A stretch of 64,000 nucleotides of DNA from Leptospira meyeri (GTDB lineage: Bacteria > Spirochaetota > Leptospiria > Leptospirales > Leptospiraceae): positions 186,001 to 250,000 of the forward strand of contig NZ_SORO01000002.1 of the NCBI RefSeq assembly GCF_004368965.1, read 5' to 3'. The notes under the pieces were generated by a model. It saw only the letters and a program-made list of their open reading frames with translations. It did not search any database and was not told the origin of the DNA. The stretch's first letter is position 1; each line of letters opens with the position of its first letter. Below, piece after piece: positions 36,053 to 45,513 of this stretch. The translations under genes and the position numbers were made by a program.

Positions 36053-38191
36053 TTAAGCGGCTCTTCTTTCGCCGAGAAGGATGTTCAGAATTTGTTTGGC
36101 AGCTTCTGAGATCACAGTTCCTGGTCCAAAAATCGCAGTGGCACCTGATTTGTAGAGGAAGTCGTAATCCTGTGCAGGAATGACTCCTCCCACAACTACA
36201 AGTACATCTTCTGCTCCCAGTTTTTTAAGTTCTTCAATCACTTGTGGGACAAGGGTTTTGTGACCGGCAGCAAGAGAGGAAACTCCTAGGATATGGCAGT
36301 CATTTTCTACCACTTGTTTGGCAACCTCTGCTGGAGTTTGGAAGAGTGGTCCGATATCAACGTCAAAGCCCATATCCGCAAAACTAGTGGAGATCACCTT
36401 GGCACCACGGTCATGTCCATCCTGGCCCATTTTGGCAACCATGATTCGTGGTCGACGGCCTTCTAATTGTGCAAATTCATCGGCAAGGGATCTTGCTTCG
36501 ATATACCCTTTGTCTTCGGAAATTTCAGAGGAATACACTCCAGAGATGGAACGAATCACAGCTTTATACCTCCCAAATACTTTTTCCATGGCATAAGAAA
36601 TCTCACCAAGGGAGGCACGTTTGCGAGCTGCATCCACCGCCAGTTCCAAGAGATTTCCGTTCCCTGTTTCTGCACATTTAGTGATGGCATTTAACGCAGC
36701 TTCTACGGCACTACTATCCCGATCTTTTTTCATTTGTTCCAAACGTTTGATTTGGGCAATTCGAACAGCAGTATTATCAATGTCTAAAATATCAAGTGGA
36801 GCTTCTTTATCCAAACGGAATCGGTTTACTCCTACAATCACATCCTTTCCTGAATCGATACGGGCTTGTTTTCTAGCGGATGCCTCTTCGATTCGCATTT
36901 TAGGGATTCCCGTCTCAATCGCTTCTGCCATCCCACCTAACTTTTGTACTTCGGTGATTAAGGACCAAGCTTTGTGTACTAAATCATTTGTGAGTTTTTC
37001 TACATAGAAGGAGCCACCCCAAGGGTCAATGACTCGGTGGATATTGGTTTCTTCTTGGAGATAAATTTGTGTATTTCTTGCAATCCTTGCTGAGAAGTCT
37101 GTCGGAAGGGCAATGGCTTCGTCTAGTGCGTTAGTATGTAAGGACTGTGTATGACCAAGGGCTGCGGCCATCGCTTCGATACAAGTCCTTCCTACGTTAT
37201 TGAAAGGGTCTTGTTCGGTGAGAGACCAACCGGAGGTTTGGCAGTGGGTTCGAAGTGCGAGAGACTTAGTAGATTTAGGTTGGAACTGATTGACGATCTT
37301 TGCCCAAAGCAGACGACCGGCCCGCATCTTGGCGATCTCCATAAAATGATTCATTCCAATCGCCCAGAAAAAAGATAGGCGAGGCGCAAACTCATCCACG
37401 GAAAGACCAGAAGCAATTCCTGTTTTGATGTACTCCCATCCATCTGCAAGGGTATAGGCAAGTTCTAAGTCTGCAGTTGCACCCGCTTCTTGCATATGGT
37501 ATCCCGAAATGGAAATCGAGTTAAACTTAGGCATGTACTTGGAAGTATAACCAAAGATATCTGCAATGATCTTCATCGAATGTTTTGGCGGGTAAATATA
37601 AGTGTTACGCACCATAAACTCTTTCAAAATATCATTTTGGATGGTACCGGAAAGTTTGTCTTTGGAAACACCTTGTTCTTCAGCAGCGACAATGTAGAAG
37701 GCAAGGACGGGGATGACTGCACCATTCATGGTCATGGAAACAGACATTTGGTCTAGAGGGATTTGGTCGAAGAGGATCTTCATGTCAAGAACCGAATCGA
37801 TGGCCACACCGGCTTTTCCCACATCTCCCACGACTCGGTCGTGGTCAGAGTCGTAACCGCGGTGTGTGGCAAGGTCAAAGGCAACAGAAAGTCCCTTTTG
37901 TCCTGCAGCTAAGTTCCTACGATAAAAAGCATTTGATTCTTCTGCCGTGGAAAATCCTGCATATTGGCGGATCGTCCAAGGTTTATTCACATACATAGTG
38001 GAATAGGGACCACGTAAGTAAGGAGGGATTCCTGCAGCATAGTTTAGATGTTCCATTCCCTCTAAATCAGTCTTCGCATAACGAGATTGGATGGAGATCC
38101 CTTCTGCTGTTTGCCAAAGCGAAATGGATTTGGAATCCGGTTGATTGGAACTGAAAGAAAGAGGAGTATTCGCAAAATTAGGTTTGTTCAT
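36053..38191 (-). CDS. mutB: Methylmalonyl-CoA mutase large (catalytic) subunit
   Basis: Adenosylcobalamin-dependent isomerisation of methylmalonyl-CoA and succinyl-CoA. The 712-residue subunit has the N-terminal TIM barrel (about 40-560; [21 protein letters not shown]) and the C-terminal B12-binding domain with DGHDRG (DxHxxG, about 597-602) and later conserved SxL and GG motifs. This identifies it as the catalytic subunit. It lies 1 nt after mutA. The pair serves propionate and odd-chain or branched-chain breakdown; leptospires live on fatty acids, so this fits. Confidence 0.97.
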   Translation of the reverse strand: MNKPNFANTPLSFSSNQPDSKSISLWQTAEGISIQSRYAKTDLEGMEHLNYAAGIPPYLRGPYSTMYVNKPWTIRQYAGFSTAEESNAFYRRNLAAGQKGLSVAFDLATHRGYDSDHDRVVGDVGKAGVAIDSVLDMKILFDQIPLDQMSVSMTMNGAVIPVLAFYIVAAEEQGVSKDKLSGTIQNDILKEFMVRNTYIYPPKHSMKIIADIFGYTSKYMPKFNSISISGYHMQEAGATADLELAYTLADGWEYIKTGIASGLSVDEFAPRLSFFWAIGMNHFMEIAKMRAGRLLWAKIVNQFQPKSTKSLALRTHCQTSGWSLTEQDPFNNVGRTCIEAMAAALGHTQSLHTNALDEAIALPTDFSARIARNTQIYLQEETNIHRVIDPWGGSFYVEKLTNDLVHKAWSLITEVQKLGGMAEAIETGIPKMRIEEASARKQARIDSGKDVIVGVNRFRLDKEAPLDILDIDNTAVRIAQIKRLEQMKKDRDSSAVEAALNAITKCAETGNGNLLELAVDAARKRASLGEISYAMEKVFGRYKAVIRSISGVYSSEISEDKGYIEARSLADEFAQLEGRRPRIMVAKMGQDGHDRGAKVISTSFADMGFDVDIGPLFQTPAEVAKQVVENDCHILGVSSLAAGHKTLVPQVIEELKKLGAEDVLVVVGGVIPAQDYDFLYKSGATAIFGPGTVISEAAKQILNILLGERRAA

Positions 38192-38192
38192 T

Positions 38193-40004
38193 TTATTTCC
38201 CGATCCATTTGGTTTGGGCTTTTTCCATAAATTCCACGATGTTTCGTTTCATATGGATGAAGTCGTCGATACCGAGTGATTCTGCTTGGGTGATTAAGTC
38301 TTTTGGGTAACCCGCAAGTAGTTTCCAAGAGTCTGGAAGTTGGGATTGCATTTCTTGGGCAAACTCTGGGAGATAGGTCGCATATTCTTCGTCAGACGAA
38401 CAAAGAACAACAATTTCACTCACCAGTTCTTTTGCCTTCGTTACCCCTTCCTTGACAGAGGCAAATCCTAGGTTGTCGATGATTTCATACCCGAGACAAC
38501 CAAGAAAATTGGAGCTAAAACCAGCTCGGGCTTTCCGCATGGTTAAATCCCCAATCGTAAGCAAAAATACTTTTGGTAGTTTTTTACCAGCGGCAACATG
38601 GATGTCAGTGAGATTTCTCCATTTATCAAATTCATAAGATAAACGAACTGGCAAAAGACGTAGAAAACGAGTCTGTCCTTTGGTGTTGGTATCTTCTTTT
38701 GTAATTTCCAAGGAAGTTTTTAATTCTGGATGTCTTTCGGAACTGAGTGGGTATTGGTTCGTTCCAAGTAAAATTTCTTTTTTGGTAGCAAGTGCATTTC
38801 TTTTTTGGTTGGCTCTCGTAGAAATTTCGTTTTGGATGAATCCTTTTTTAAGTGCTTCACCAAACCCACCATCTTTCTCCAAATTCTGAAATTTTCCCCA
38901 AGCCGATTCCGATAGTTTTTTTGTCAGCACTTCTAAGTAATAAGAACCGGCAGCAGGATCTTCCACTTTGTCTAGGAAGGATTCATAACGAAGAAGGAGT
39001 TGTGAATTTCTCGCAATACGTTTGCCTAACTCTTGTTTTGCGGAGTATTCGGAATCAAAGGGCAATACAGAAACAAAATCAGCTCCGCCCATCACTGCAG
39101 ACATTGCCGCAGTAGTTCCTCGTAACATATTGACATAAGGATCATAAGCCGTGAATTGAAAATTGGATGTCCTTGCCACAATCAGTGCTGGAAGTGATAC
39201 CCCAAGTTCGGGTTTGTAAGCATTTAAAATTTCTGTCCAAAGGATGCGCATGGCACGGAATTTTGCGATTTCAGTGAAATAGTCAGAACCAATCCCCATC
39301 CAAAACCAAAGGTTGGAAGCCGCATCTTCAATCGTCACACCTGCATCTAGATGACGGTTTAAATAATCGACTCCCCAAGAGAGGGAATAAGCCAGTTCTT
39401 GGCCAATGGATGCACCCGCATCTCGCAAATAATAACTATGAATTCCGACACCGGAAAACCCTTTGGTTCCTGCAAGTGAAGAGAATGTTTTGCCAATAAC
39501 GTTTTCTTCGGTTCCTAGTTCACCTTTTTTTAAAGCGACTCCATAAGGATCAAAATCACTGAGTACAATGTTATGCGAAGAAATAAGTTTTTTTAAAGAG
39601 TCGGAGAATGTTGGTGTTTTTTCTTCTAGAGATACAACCAAGGGAAGATTCCCTGTAAGCCCTGCCAATCGTTCTAGGTCACTAGCGGATCCAATCTTTA
39701 ATCCAGGTAATTTTCCATTATCCCCTTGCGAGATTAGAATTACGGCATCAGCACCTTTTTTGGAAAGGTCAATCAGTTCGGATTCGGAAGTTGCGGTTTC
39801 TGTGACATTCCAACCATTGGTTCGTTTGTACACTCGAGGGAGGTCTACGATATCTTCTTTGCGATAGAAGGGTTCGATTTTGAAACCTTCTTCTGTTTCC
39901 CAAGTGACTTTTTCCCAAGGGTTACCTTTTAAATCTTTTAGGATTTGGTTTCTCCAATCCTCAGTGGAAACTTCAGGGAAGTCTGAAAATAAAAATTCGT
40001 TCAA
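38193..40004 (-). CDS. mutA: Methylmalonyl-CoA mutase small subunit
   Basis: 603-residue non-catalytic partner of the mutase. It shares the barrel ([20 protein letters not shown] region about 212-231) and the C-terminal Rossmann-like domain, but the DxHxxG cobalamin motif is absent, as in known small subunits. It lies 2 nt after the small exported gene at 40006 and 1 nt before mutB. Heterodimeric organisation (small plus large) is typical of bacteria. Confidence 0.95.
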   Translation of the reverse strand: MNEFLFSDFPEVSTEDWRNQILKDLKGNPWEKVTWETEEGFKIEPFYRKEDIVDLPRVYKRTNGWNVTETATSESELIDLSKKGADAVILISQGDNGKLPGLKIGSASDLERLAGLTGNLPLVVSLEEKTPTFSDSLKKLISSHNIVLSDFDPYGVALKKGELGTEENVIGKTFSSLAGTKGFSGVGIHSYYLRDAGASIGQELAYSLSWGVDYLNRHLDAGVTIEDAASNLWFWMGIGSDYFTEIAKFRAMRILWTEILNAYKPELGVSLPALIVARTSNFQFTAYDPYVNMLRGTTAAMSAVMGGADFVSVLPFDSEYSAKQELGKRIARNSQLLLRYESFLDKVEDPAAGSYYLEVLTKKLSESAWGKFQNLEKDGGFGEALKKGFIQNEISTRANQKRNALATKKEILLGTNQYPLSSERHPELKTSLEITKEDTNTKGQTRFLRLLPVRLSYEFDKWRNLTDIHVAAGKKLPKVFLLTIGDLTMRKARAGFSSNFLGCLGYEIIDNLGFASVKEGVTKAKELVSEIVVLCSSDEEYATYLPEFAQEMQSQLPDSWKLLAGYPKDLITQAESLGIDDFIHMKRNIVEFMEKAQTKWIGK

Positions 40005-40005
40005 T

Positions 40006-40314
40006 TTATTCCTCTACGATTTGGTAATCTTCCATATAACCTGGGAAGTCGCCTAACCCACGTGTGAAGGTGAATTTTGCCGGATAAACAACAAGACGTT
40101 TACCTGACTGTAAAAAAGTTCCAGACAATAGTGTGAAAGGGGAAGCAACAATAAAGGCTGCAGTCCCAAGCACTGTACCGGCAAGACCCATAGGTCGCGC
40201 CACAATCAAATCGATCAACATTTCGCCACCAGAAGGGACTTCTCTAGCAGATAAAGTCTGGGTCCAAAGGAGACAGATTAAGAAAAGGATGGACAAGGGT
40301 CGTGTTTGTTTCAT
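40006..40314 (-). CDS. Small conserved exported protein, first gene of the mut group
   Basis: 102-residue protein with a signal peptide (LFLICLLWTQTLS) and a mature part of about 80 residues containing GGEMLIDLIVARPMGLAG and GTAAFIVASPFTLLSG, two short hydrophobic stretches. This pattern occurs in a broad family of small exported proteins, sometimes mislabelled as transporters; the function is unknown. Its place directly before mutA (2-nt gap) is probably cotranscription only. Confidence 0.7.
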   Translation of the reverse strand: MKQTRPLSILFLICLLWTQTLSAREVPSGGEMLIDLIVARPMGLAGTVLGTAAFIVASPFTLLSGTFLQSGKRLVVYPAKFTFTRGLGDFPGYMEDYQIVEE

Positions 40315-40379
40315 AGGCTGATCACTCGGGCTTTCATCTGATGAAATCTCGAGAATGATCTCCCTGTAAAGTAAGAAAT

Positions 40380-41048
40380 ATGGCTAAAGAAATTGTTTTG
40401 TTTGTTCTCTATTCTATTGTGCATCTGCTTGCGATCGCTACGATCACAAAACAGGATGTTTTTTATCTCCCTTCCAAAATCATTCCAATCCTGATTCTCA
40501 TCGTCGCACTCTTTCGTTATTTTCCCAGTTTGGAAAAACGTGGGAAATTGGTGGCTGTAGGACTTGTGTTTTCTCTTTTTGGAGATAGTTTCCTTGCTCT
40601 TCCCAAAGAAGGATTTTTCGTATTTGGGCTAGGTTCCTTTCTCATTGCTCAATTGATTTACTCCTATGCTTTTACATTGGATTCGAAAATCAAACCCATC
40701 CTTGCCATTCCCTTTTTATTATTTGGTTCCTCCTTCTTTCTTGTTCTTGTGCCAAAACTAGGTGCTCTTCTCATTCCGGTAGGAGTTTATATTTCGGCGA
40801 TTTGTCTTATGGGTTGGCGTGCTGCTGCTAGGAATTCTGTTTCCAAACCATTTTATTTGGGCCTTTTGGGCGCCTTAGTTTTTATCCTGTCTGATTCTAT
40901 CATTGCCTATTCTATGTTTCTAAAACCAGAAATGGACAGATTCACTGCATCGATGGGAATTATGGTAACTTACTATATTGCCCAGGTCCTCATCTACTCG
41001 GCCACAAAGGCAGAAGAGTTGGATGTACAATCTGTGAAAAATACTTGA
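40380..41048 (+). CDS. YhhN/TMEM86 family membrane protein (lysoplasmalogenase-like)
   Basis: 222-residue integral membrane protein with about eight helices. The conserved motifs of the YhhN/TMEM86 family are present: GLVFSLFGDSFL (about 59-70, with the Asp), and GALVFILSDSIIA (about 164-176), TYYIAQ (about 201-206). Eukaryotic TMEM86B hydrolyses the vinyl-ether bond of lysoplasmalogens; whether the bacterial protein does so is unknown. It is divergent from the mut genes and leads a plus-strand group to 43247. Confidence 0.85.
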   Translation: MAKEIVLFVLYSIVHLLAIATITKQDVFYLPSKIIPILILIVALFRYFPSLEKRGKLVAVGLVFSLFGDSFLALPKEGFFVFGLGSFLIAQLIYSYAFTLDSKIKPILAIPFLLFGSSFFLVLVPKLGALLIPVGVYISAICLMGWRAAARNSVSKPFYLGLLGALVFILSDSIIAYSMFLKPEMDRFTASMGIMVTYYIAQVLIYSATKAEELDVQSVKNT

Positions 41049-41106
41049 TTCACCTGAAACTCAAGAGTATCGTATCAATGGTTTTGAATAACCAGGGAAT
41101 GGGATT

Positions 41107-41856
41107 ATGAAATCACTAAAAAAAACATCCTTTATTGAAGCGGTTGCGGCTGCGATTGAACATGAGGTTCAATGTTTCAATTTTTATCTAAAACTCTCTG
41201 AAAGTTTACCAGAAGGCCAAATCAGAGAATTATTCAGCCAACTTGCGTTAGATGGCGATGAGCACATTAAATTTATTAAGGAAATTTATAAAAGTGCGGA
41301 GGGGAAGGAACTTCCCAATCTAAAACAACTTTCTCAGATTGAAAAATTTCATTCTTCTACTATCCAAAAGGTAATGGATCGACTTGATCGAAACAAAAAC
41401 GAAGAAGTGAAGGCCGACGAAAGAAAAGCGATCGAACTCGCCATCAGAGAAGGGGAAGACGCACGTAATTTTTACGCAACTATTCGTAACAAATTCCAAG
41501 ATCCAAAAATCAACTTGTTATTTCAAAAATTGGCAAATTTTAATGAGTCCAACAATTCATTGTTAGAAGCACAAGCAATGGCAATGGAACAATCTACACC
41601 TGCTGACCAAGTTTTTTACTGGGAAGATGAAGAATTAATGGAACAAGTGAATCGTTCCGCTAAAGCCGCATCCAAACCAAAACCGTCCAAACCGACACAA
41701 AAACCACAACCAACGAAATCTAAACCTTCTCCTAAAAAAACTACAAAACAAGCCAAACCGGCAAACAAAAAGTCGGCAAAGAAAGCTGTTAAGAAGGCAG
41801 TGAAAAAAGCGGTGAAAAAATCAAAACCTGCAAAAAAGAAAGGTAAGAAAAAATAG
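41107..41856 (+). CDS. Ferritin-like/rubrerythrin-type protein with histone-H1-like tail
   Basis: 249 residues. The first 175 form a four-helix ferritin-like bundle: AIEHEVQCFNFY (E18/E20), LALDGDEHIKFI (E52, H53), and REGEDARNFYA (E115-E117), the E and ExxH pattern of diiron proteins. The final helix has ANFNESNNSLL, where the expected His is Asn150, so the metal site may be incomplete. Residues about 183-249 are a Lys/Pro/Ala tail with repeats of KKAV and KPA, very like histone H1 or the tails of some Dps proteins. DNA or anionic-surface binding is inferred. The start is a regular ATG; the stop overlaps the next gene by one base (TAGTG). Confidence 0.78.
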   Translation: MKSLKKTSFIEAVAAAIEHEVQCFNFYLKLSESLPEGQIRELFSQLALDGDEHIKFIKEIYKSAEGKELPNLKQLSQIEKFHSSTIQKVMDRLDRNKNEEVKADERKAIELAIREGEDARNFYATIRNKFQDPKINLLFQKLANFNESNNSLLEAQAMAMEQSTPADQVFYWEDEELMEQVNRSAKAASKPKPSKPTQKPQPTKSKPSPKKTTKQAKPANKKSAKKAVKKAVKKAVKKSKPAKKKGKKK

Positions 41857-42338
41857 TGAAATACCAAGTTACACATTCATTTCCAGTTTCCCTTGAAAAA
41901 CTTCTTCATGCGAGGGAGGAAAGATACAAACATTTAGATCAGTTCCCTGATTTGAAGAATGTAACCTTACTAGAAGAATCGAAAGAGGGGAATATCATTC
42001 GGCAAAAACGGAAAGTGAGTTTGGAAGGATCCATGCCTGCTGTACTTTCGGCTGCCCTGAATGACCTTTCTCTTTTAGAAGAATCCACATTTGATATTAC
42101 GACCAACACTCATGAATTCAAAATTTCGCCTCCAGGAAAAGACAATGTGTTCGTGATCAAAGGTAAAAGTAAATACGAAGCTGATGGAGCGGAGTCCAAA
42201 CGTTCTTACGATGTGGATGTAGTTTCTAGTCTTCTATTTGTTTCTCCGATTGTGGAAAAAGCAATTGAAGAAATTCACAAACATAGTTTAGAAAAAGACA
42301 GAAAATCCATCGCCAAATTTTTGGGGGTTGAATCCTAA
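41856..42338 (+). CDS. DUF2505-domain protein
   Basis: 160-residue protein of the DUF2505 family (SRPBCC/START-like fold), opening YQVTHSFPVSLEKLLHAREE and containing VSLEGSMPAVLSAAL and the SYDVDVVSSLLFVSPIVEKAIEE pattern. These folds bind lipids or hydrophobic ligands; no specific function is known here. It starts with GTG overlapping the stop of the ferritin-like gene, so the two are translationally coupled, suggesting a shared process. Confidence 0.78.
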   Translation: MKYQVTHSFPVSLEKLLHAREERYKHLDQFPDLKNVTLLEESKEGNIIRQKRKVSLEGSMPAVLSAALNDLSLLEESTFDITTNTHEFKISPPGKDNVFVIKGKSKYEADGAESKRSYDVDVVSSLLFVSPIVEKAIEEIHKHSLEKDRKSIAKFLGVES

Positions 42339-42344
42339 GTAGAA

Positions 42345-43247
42345 GTGAAGTCTTCTTCTCCTTCATTCTTACGATCTGTTTTAGAACTCAATTTGACGAT
42401 CCTCATTATGGGGAACGTCACTTTGTTTGCCAAACTCCTTCCTTTTCCTGCGGTCACGATCATTTCTGGTAGGGCAGTTTTTTCTGTTTTGATCCTTGGT
42501 TTATTTTTCCTACTTCGAGGTAAGTCCGTTTCTTATCGAAGTTTTAAAGACTTTTTATTCGTTTTTGGAATCGGAATTCTTTTCGCCCTTCATTGGGTTA
42601 CTTATTTTCATTCCATCCAAGTGTCTACTGTCGCTGTAGGGATGTTGTCTCTTTTCACCTATCCCGTGTTTTCTGCCATTTTGGAACCATTGTTTGGTGG
42701 AAAACCCCCCGATCCCTTTGCCTTCTTTATCGCTTGTTTCTCCTTTTTTGGACTTTTTTTAATTGTACCGGATCTATCTTGGGACAACCAAATGTTCCAA
42801 GGAGTTGTTTGGGGAGTGGTCTCGGCAGTTCTTTATGCGATTCGCAATTTGTTGACAAAAGAAATGCATGTTCACTACCCGAGCTCTCAGATTCTTTTTA
42901 CCCAACTCATGGCAACAAGTCTTGTCCTTCTTCCTTTTGCAGATGGGCTTTTTGTGATGTTATCGGAACCCAAATACTTGGTGTTTCAAGTAGTTCTCGC
43001 TGGAGTTTTTACTTCACTTGCTCATACCATTTGGATTCGTAGTTTATCAAATTTGTCTGTGACAACAGCAGGAACGTTGTCCACACTTAGTCCCATCTAC
43101 GGGAGTTTGGCGGCGTGGTACTTTTTGGGTGAAGTGCCACCTGATAGACTTTGGTTAGGTGGTGGTGTGATTTTGTTTTGTGCTATTTTAGAAGTATTTC
43201 GAAAACAAGCGGAGAGTGGAAAAAGAGTAGAGGAGAATCCTAATTAA
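42345..43247 (+). CDS. EamA/DMT-superfamily transporter
   Basis: 300-residue inner-membrane protein with ten predicted helices in two EamA repeats (about 13-140 and 152-290). Segments typical of the drug/metabolite transporter superfamily are FALHWVTYFHSIQ, GMLSLFTYPVF and HTIWIRSLSNLS, TLSPIYGSLAAWYFLGE. The substrate is unknown. The start is GTG at 42345, 6 nt after the previous stop, with a weak ribosome site. It is the last gene of the plus group; the convergent sigma-factor gene ends 41 bp away. Confidence 0.88.
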   Translation: MKSSSPSFLRSVLELNLTILIMGNVTLFAKLLPFPAVTIISGRAVFSVLILGLFFLLRGKSVSYRSFKDFLFVFGIGILFALHWVTYFHSIQVSTVAVGMLSLFTYPVFSAILEPLFGGKPPDPFAFFIACFSFFGLFLIVPDLSWDNQMFQGVVWGVVSAVLYAIRNLLTKEMHVHYPSSQILFTQLMATSLVLLPFADGLFVMLSEPKYLVFQVVLAGVFTSLAHTIWIRSLSNLSVTTAGTLSTLSPIYGSLAAWYFLGEVPPDRLWLGGGVILFCAILEVFRKQAESGKRVEENPN

Positions 43248-43287
43248 GATTTCTCCTTCTTCCATTTTTTTAGATAGATTGTAAGAC

Positions 43288-44133
43288 TTAAACTGCAGGA
43301 CTATATTTTGCAATTAACTCATCCAAAATTTTGGGAGGAGTTTCAAAATACGGATGGTCCCGAAATATCTCTTGGTATTCAAGTCTTTTGAAATCTTCAA
43401 ATTCACAATGCAGTTCCGCAACTTGCTCTTTTAAGCGGCGAACCAGTGGCATTGAGAAACGAGGGTTAGTCGGATCAATCCAACCATTGTTTTGAAAACT
43501 TTTCATTTTTTTGGAACAACGACAAGGATTCTTTTCGTTCATGAGACCACATTTATCATCCAAAAAGGTGTAAAGATCTTTTCTGGCACGACTTAATCTT
43601 TTTCGAAATGCTTCATTCGAAATACCAAGAATTTCTGAACTTTCACGATCGCTGAGTCCCATCAAATCGGCAAGGATCAGGGCGATACGTTGTTCTCTGT
43701 CCAAACAGAGTAACATTCCCAAGGTGCAAGAGGCCTTTGCTTCTTCTATTAAAACTAAGTTTTCTGGCCGAGAAAGTTCATTTGCCGGAATTTCTATATT
43801 TGGCATTTTTTCCAATTCGTTTGCATAATCTGAAAAACCAGTTGTAATTTCTTCCAATCTTCCTCGTTTCCCATTTAACGCATGATTTATGGAAATTCGG
43901 TAAGCCCATGTTTTAAAACTGGCTCTTGTTGGGTCGTAGGCGGCAAGGTTTGTGGCAATTTTAAGTAGCACTTCTTGGGTAACATCTTCGGCTTCTTGTG
44001 GGTTTAATAAGATACGTCGGACGACATTGTAAATCCAAGTTTGTACATTCGATAACAATGATTCTAGAGCACGGCGGTCTCCCGTCCGCGCTCTTTCGAT
44101 GATTTCTATTTCCTCTGGTTTGTTTGTTTTCAT
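43288..44133 (-). CDS. ECF RNA polymerase sigma factor with C-terminal Cys motif
   Basis: 281-residue extracytoplasmic-function sigma factor. Region 2 spans about 20-90 (NPQEAEDVTQEVLLKIA, TWAYRISINHALN) and region 4 about 138-190 (LDREQRIALILADLMGLSDRESSEILGIS...LSRARKDLY). After region 4 comes a conserved-looking block CGLMNEKNPCRC (C195, C204, C206) and a 75-residue helical extension. Cys triads in ECF extensions can sense metals or redox state (CorE-like), which is inference here. No anti-sigma gene is adjacent; instead its start overlaps the stop of an ABM-domain gene (TAATG). Confidence 0.85.
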   Translation of the reverse strand: MKTNKPEEIEIIERARTGDRRALESLLSNVQTWIYNVVRRILLNPQEAEDVTQEVLLKIATNLAAYDPTRASFKTWAYRISINHALNGKRGRLEEITTGFSDYANELEKMPNIEIPANELSRPENLVLIEEAKASCTLGMLLCLDREQRIALILADLMGLSDRESSEILGISNEAFRKRLSRARKDLYTFLDDKCGLMNEKNPCRCSKKMKSFQNNGWIDPTNPRFSMPLVRRLKEQVAELHCEFEDFKRLEYQEIFRDHPYFETPPKILDELIAKYSPAV

Positions 44134-44486
44134 TAGAGTGGTTGGCGTTCAAACATTTCAAAGATTAAAGTTTGTTTCATCAAGGCGAAAAATTCTTTTC
44201 CTGTTTCTGAATTTTGAAGTGTGATTCCTGCTTTATGACAATCTTCCGCATTTTCCCAGTACAAAAGATCTAACATGATCCCTTCTCTTGTTTGGGAACG
44301 GAAGGCTCGCCAAGCCAAAAAACCAGTTTGGTTTTGGAGTAGAGGTAACATTTTTTTACGCATTTGGTGGTATTTTTCGGAATCCTCTGCGGCGCATTGG
44401 GCTATCGCGATTTCAATGGCTGTTGTTTGTGGTAAACTTTCCAGGGTCAGTAAATCTTGCCCTTGGTTTTTTAAACTTTCTAACAT
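44133..44486 (-). CDS. ABM-like (dimeric alpha-beta barrel) protein coupled to the ECF sigma factor
   Basis: 117-residue protein with an antibiotic-biosynthesis-monooxygenase/dimeric ferredoxin-like fold pattern (TAIEIAIAQCAAEDSEKYHQMR, GFLAWRAFRSQT, MLDLLYWENAEDCHKA). The frame extends to 44606, but the ATG at 44486 has a Shine-Dalgarno AAAGGAG 8 nt upstream, so I choose it. The catalytic or regulatory role is unclear; small ABM proteins are often quinone/haem- or oxidative-stress-related. The stop overlaps the sigma-factor start, so they are cotranslated, suggesting the protein is part of the same response. Confidence 0.72.
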   Translation of the reverse strand: MLESLKNQGQDLLTLESLPQTTAIEIAIAQCAAEDSEKYHQMRKKMLPLLQNQTGFLAWRAFRSQTREGIMLDLLYWENAEDCHKAGITLQNSETGKEFFALMKQTLIFEMFERQPL

Positions 44487-44888
44487 TTGATTGTCTCCTT
44501 TGTGAAGGTTTTTCCCTTTGCATTGGATACACAAAAAAGAGGAAGTTGTGACTACCGGTTGTGAAAAAAATCGTTTTTTCTGGAAGATTTGTTTAAAGGT
44601 GAGCAATTTTGTATTGCGAATGTAAGTTCATTTCATTTTGCAAATTGAAATTCGGAAAAATTTAAATGATTCCATTCAATTTGATATGATTCCCTTTCCC
44701 ATTTTGATTTCGATTTACTCAAGTAATCTCCAGTTTATCTGAATTCTACGCCAATGGGAAAATTCATTCGAAACAAAACCTAACAAAAATAATCGGGAAA
44801 ACTCACATTTCCGTTTGACAAAACTCCAGTTTTCTAGTTTTTACTTTCCTCTTGTAGAAATAATATATTTCTACAAGAGGAGTCAGTA
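44487..44888. promoter_or_regulatory. Divergent promoter region between the ABM/sigma operon and the plus-strand lipoprotein
   Basis: About 400 bases without a credible gene (an upstream extension of the ABM frame covers part of it). On the plus strand TTGACA at 44815-44820 is a perfect -35 hexamer; the -10 (around TTTTTA, 44838-44843) is weak. The 3' end carries the 33-bp palindrome at 44848. On the minus strand the Shine-Dalgarno of the ABM gene lies at about 44495-44501. Confidence 0.5.
44848..44880 (+). promoter_or_regulatory. 33-bp palindrome overlapping the ribosome-binding site of the lipoprotein
   Basis: Arms CCTCTTGTAGAAATA and TATTTCTACAAGAGG pair perfectly over 15 bp with a 3-nt centre. 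The right arm ends in AGAGG, and the ribosome site AGGAG (44878-44882) is partly inside the stem. The GTG start is at 44889. In RNA this would hide the ribosome site; in DNA it is a large operator. No T-run follows, so it is not a terminator. Confidence 0.7.
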
Positions 44889-45299
44889 GTGAAAAAAATT
44901 AGTTTCGTAATTGCATTAGCTGTTTCTGTCACAGCTTTTTATTGTCAGTCGGGAGATAAAGCTAACCTAGAGGATTCAAAGACGATTTTGGAAGGGAATT
45001 GGATTTTGACGAACAATTGTGTTAAGGATCCAAGTCCGAATCCTTCCGCATGGCTTATCATTAGTAACAATCGCGATATTAAATCTTGTTACAAAAAAAG
45101 TGGCTCTGTGGCGAAAGGATCACTCATCAAACAAAGTGAAGGAAATTACAATATTGACTGGCAAGAAGGTCCCGCATCGACAGCACAATATCCGGTTGGT
45201 GGCCCTTTAAATTTATTTGGAATGACGACACAAGGGTATACGGTTTGTTATACTCGGGTTAAGAGTGCGAAACAAAACCTTCCTACATTCTGCAAGTAA
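44889..45299 (+). CDS. Putative lipoprotein behind a palindromic leader
   Basis: 136-residue exported protein, starting with GTG; the Shine-Dalgarno AGGAG is 6 nt upstream. The signal peptide (VIALAVSVTAFYC) ends in a possible lipobox with Cys at about 19. The mature domain (LEGNWILTNNCVKDPSPNPSAWLIIS...GYTVCYTRVKSAKQNLPTFC) contains several cysteines and a lipocalin-like opening (GNWILTNNC). Function unknown. Regulation through the preceding palindrome is likely. Confidence 0.75.
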   Translation: MKKISFVIALAVSVTAFYCQSGDKANLEDSKTILEGNWILTNNCVKDPSPNPSAWLIISNNRDIKSCYKKSGSVAKGSLIKQSEGNYNIDWQEGPASTAQYPVGGPLNLFGMTTQGYTVCYTRVKSAKQNLPTFCK

Positions 45300-45513
45300 G
45301 TAATGAAAGTTTTATTACGAAAGGGGTTTTGTCGTTAAGATAAAATTCGAAACGCCACCGATTGCAGCGGAAATCCTTTCTGGTTTAAATTCGTGTTTGG
45401 TAAAGGAATCCATTCAGAAAGATTGGAGCGGAAAGCGGGATCGCCTAATGGAAAGATTGTGAAAACTGATCTCCATTGGCGAGGCGCCCGCAAATATCAC
45501 CAAAACATCAGAA

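Noticed and set aside
41771..41850. Repetitive Lys-codon DNA as a microsatellite
   Set aside because: It is in frame and encodes the regular KKAV tail; the repetition is explained by the protein.
44551..44560. ACTACCGGTT similar to the arm of the hairpin at 54450
   Set aside because: Only nine shared bases, no inverted partner at 44551; coincidence is likely.
44486..44606. Upstream extension of the ABM-domain gene to ATG 44606
   Set aside because: The strong Shine-Dalgarno AAAGGAG lies in front of ATG 44486, and the extension is not like the domain.
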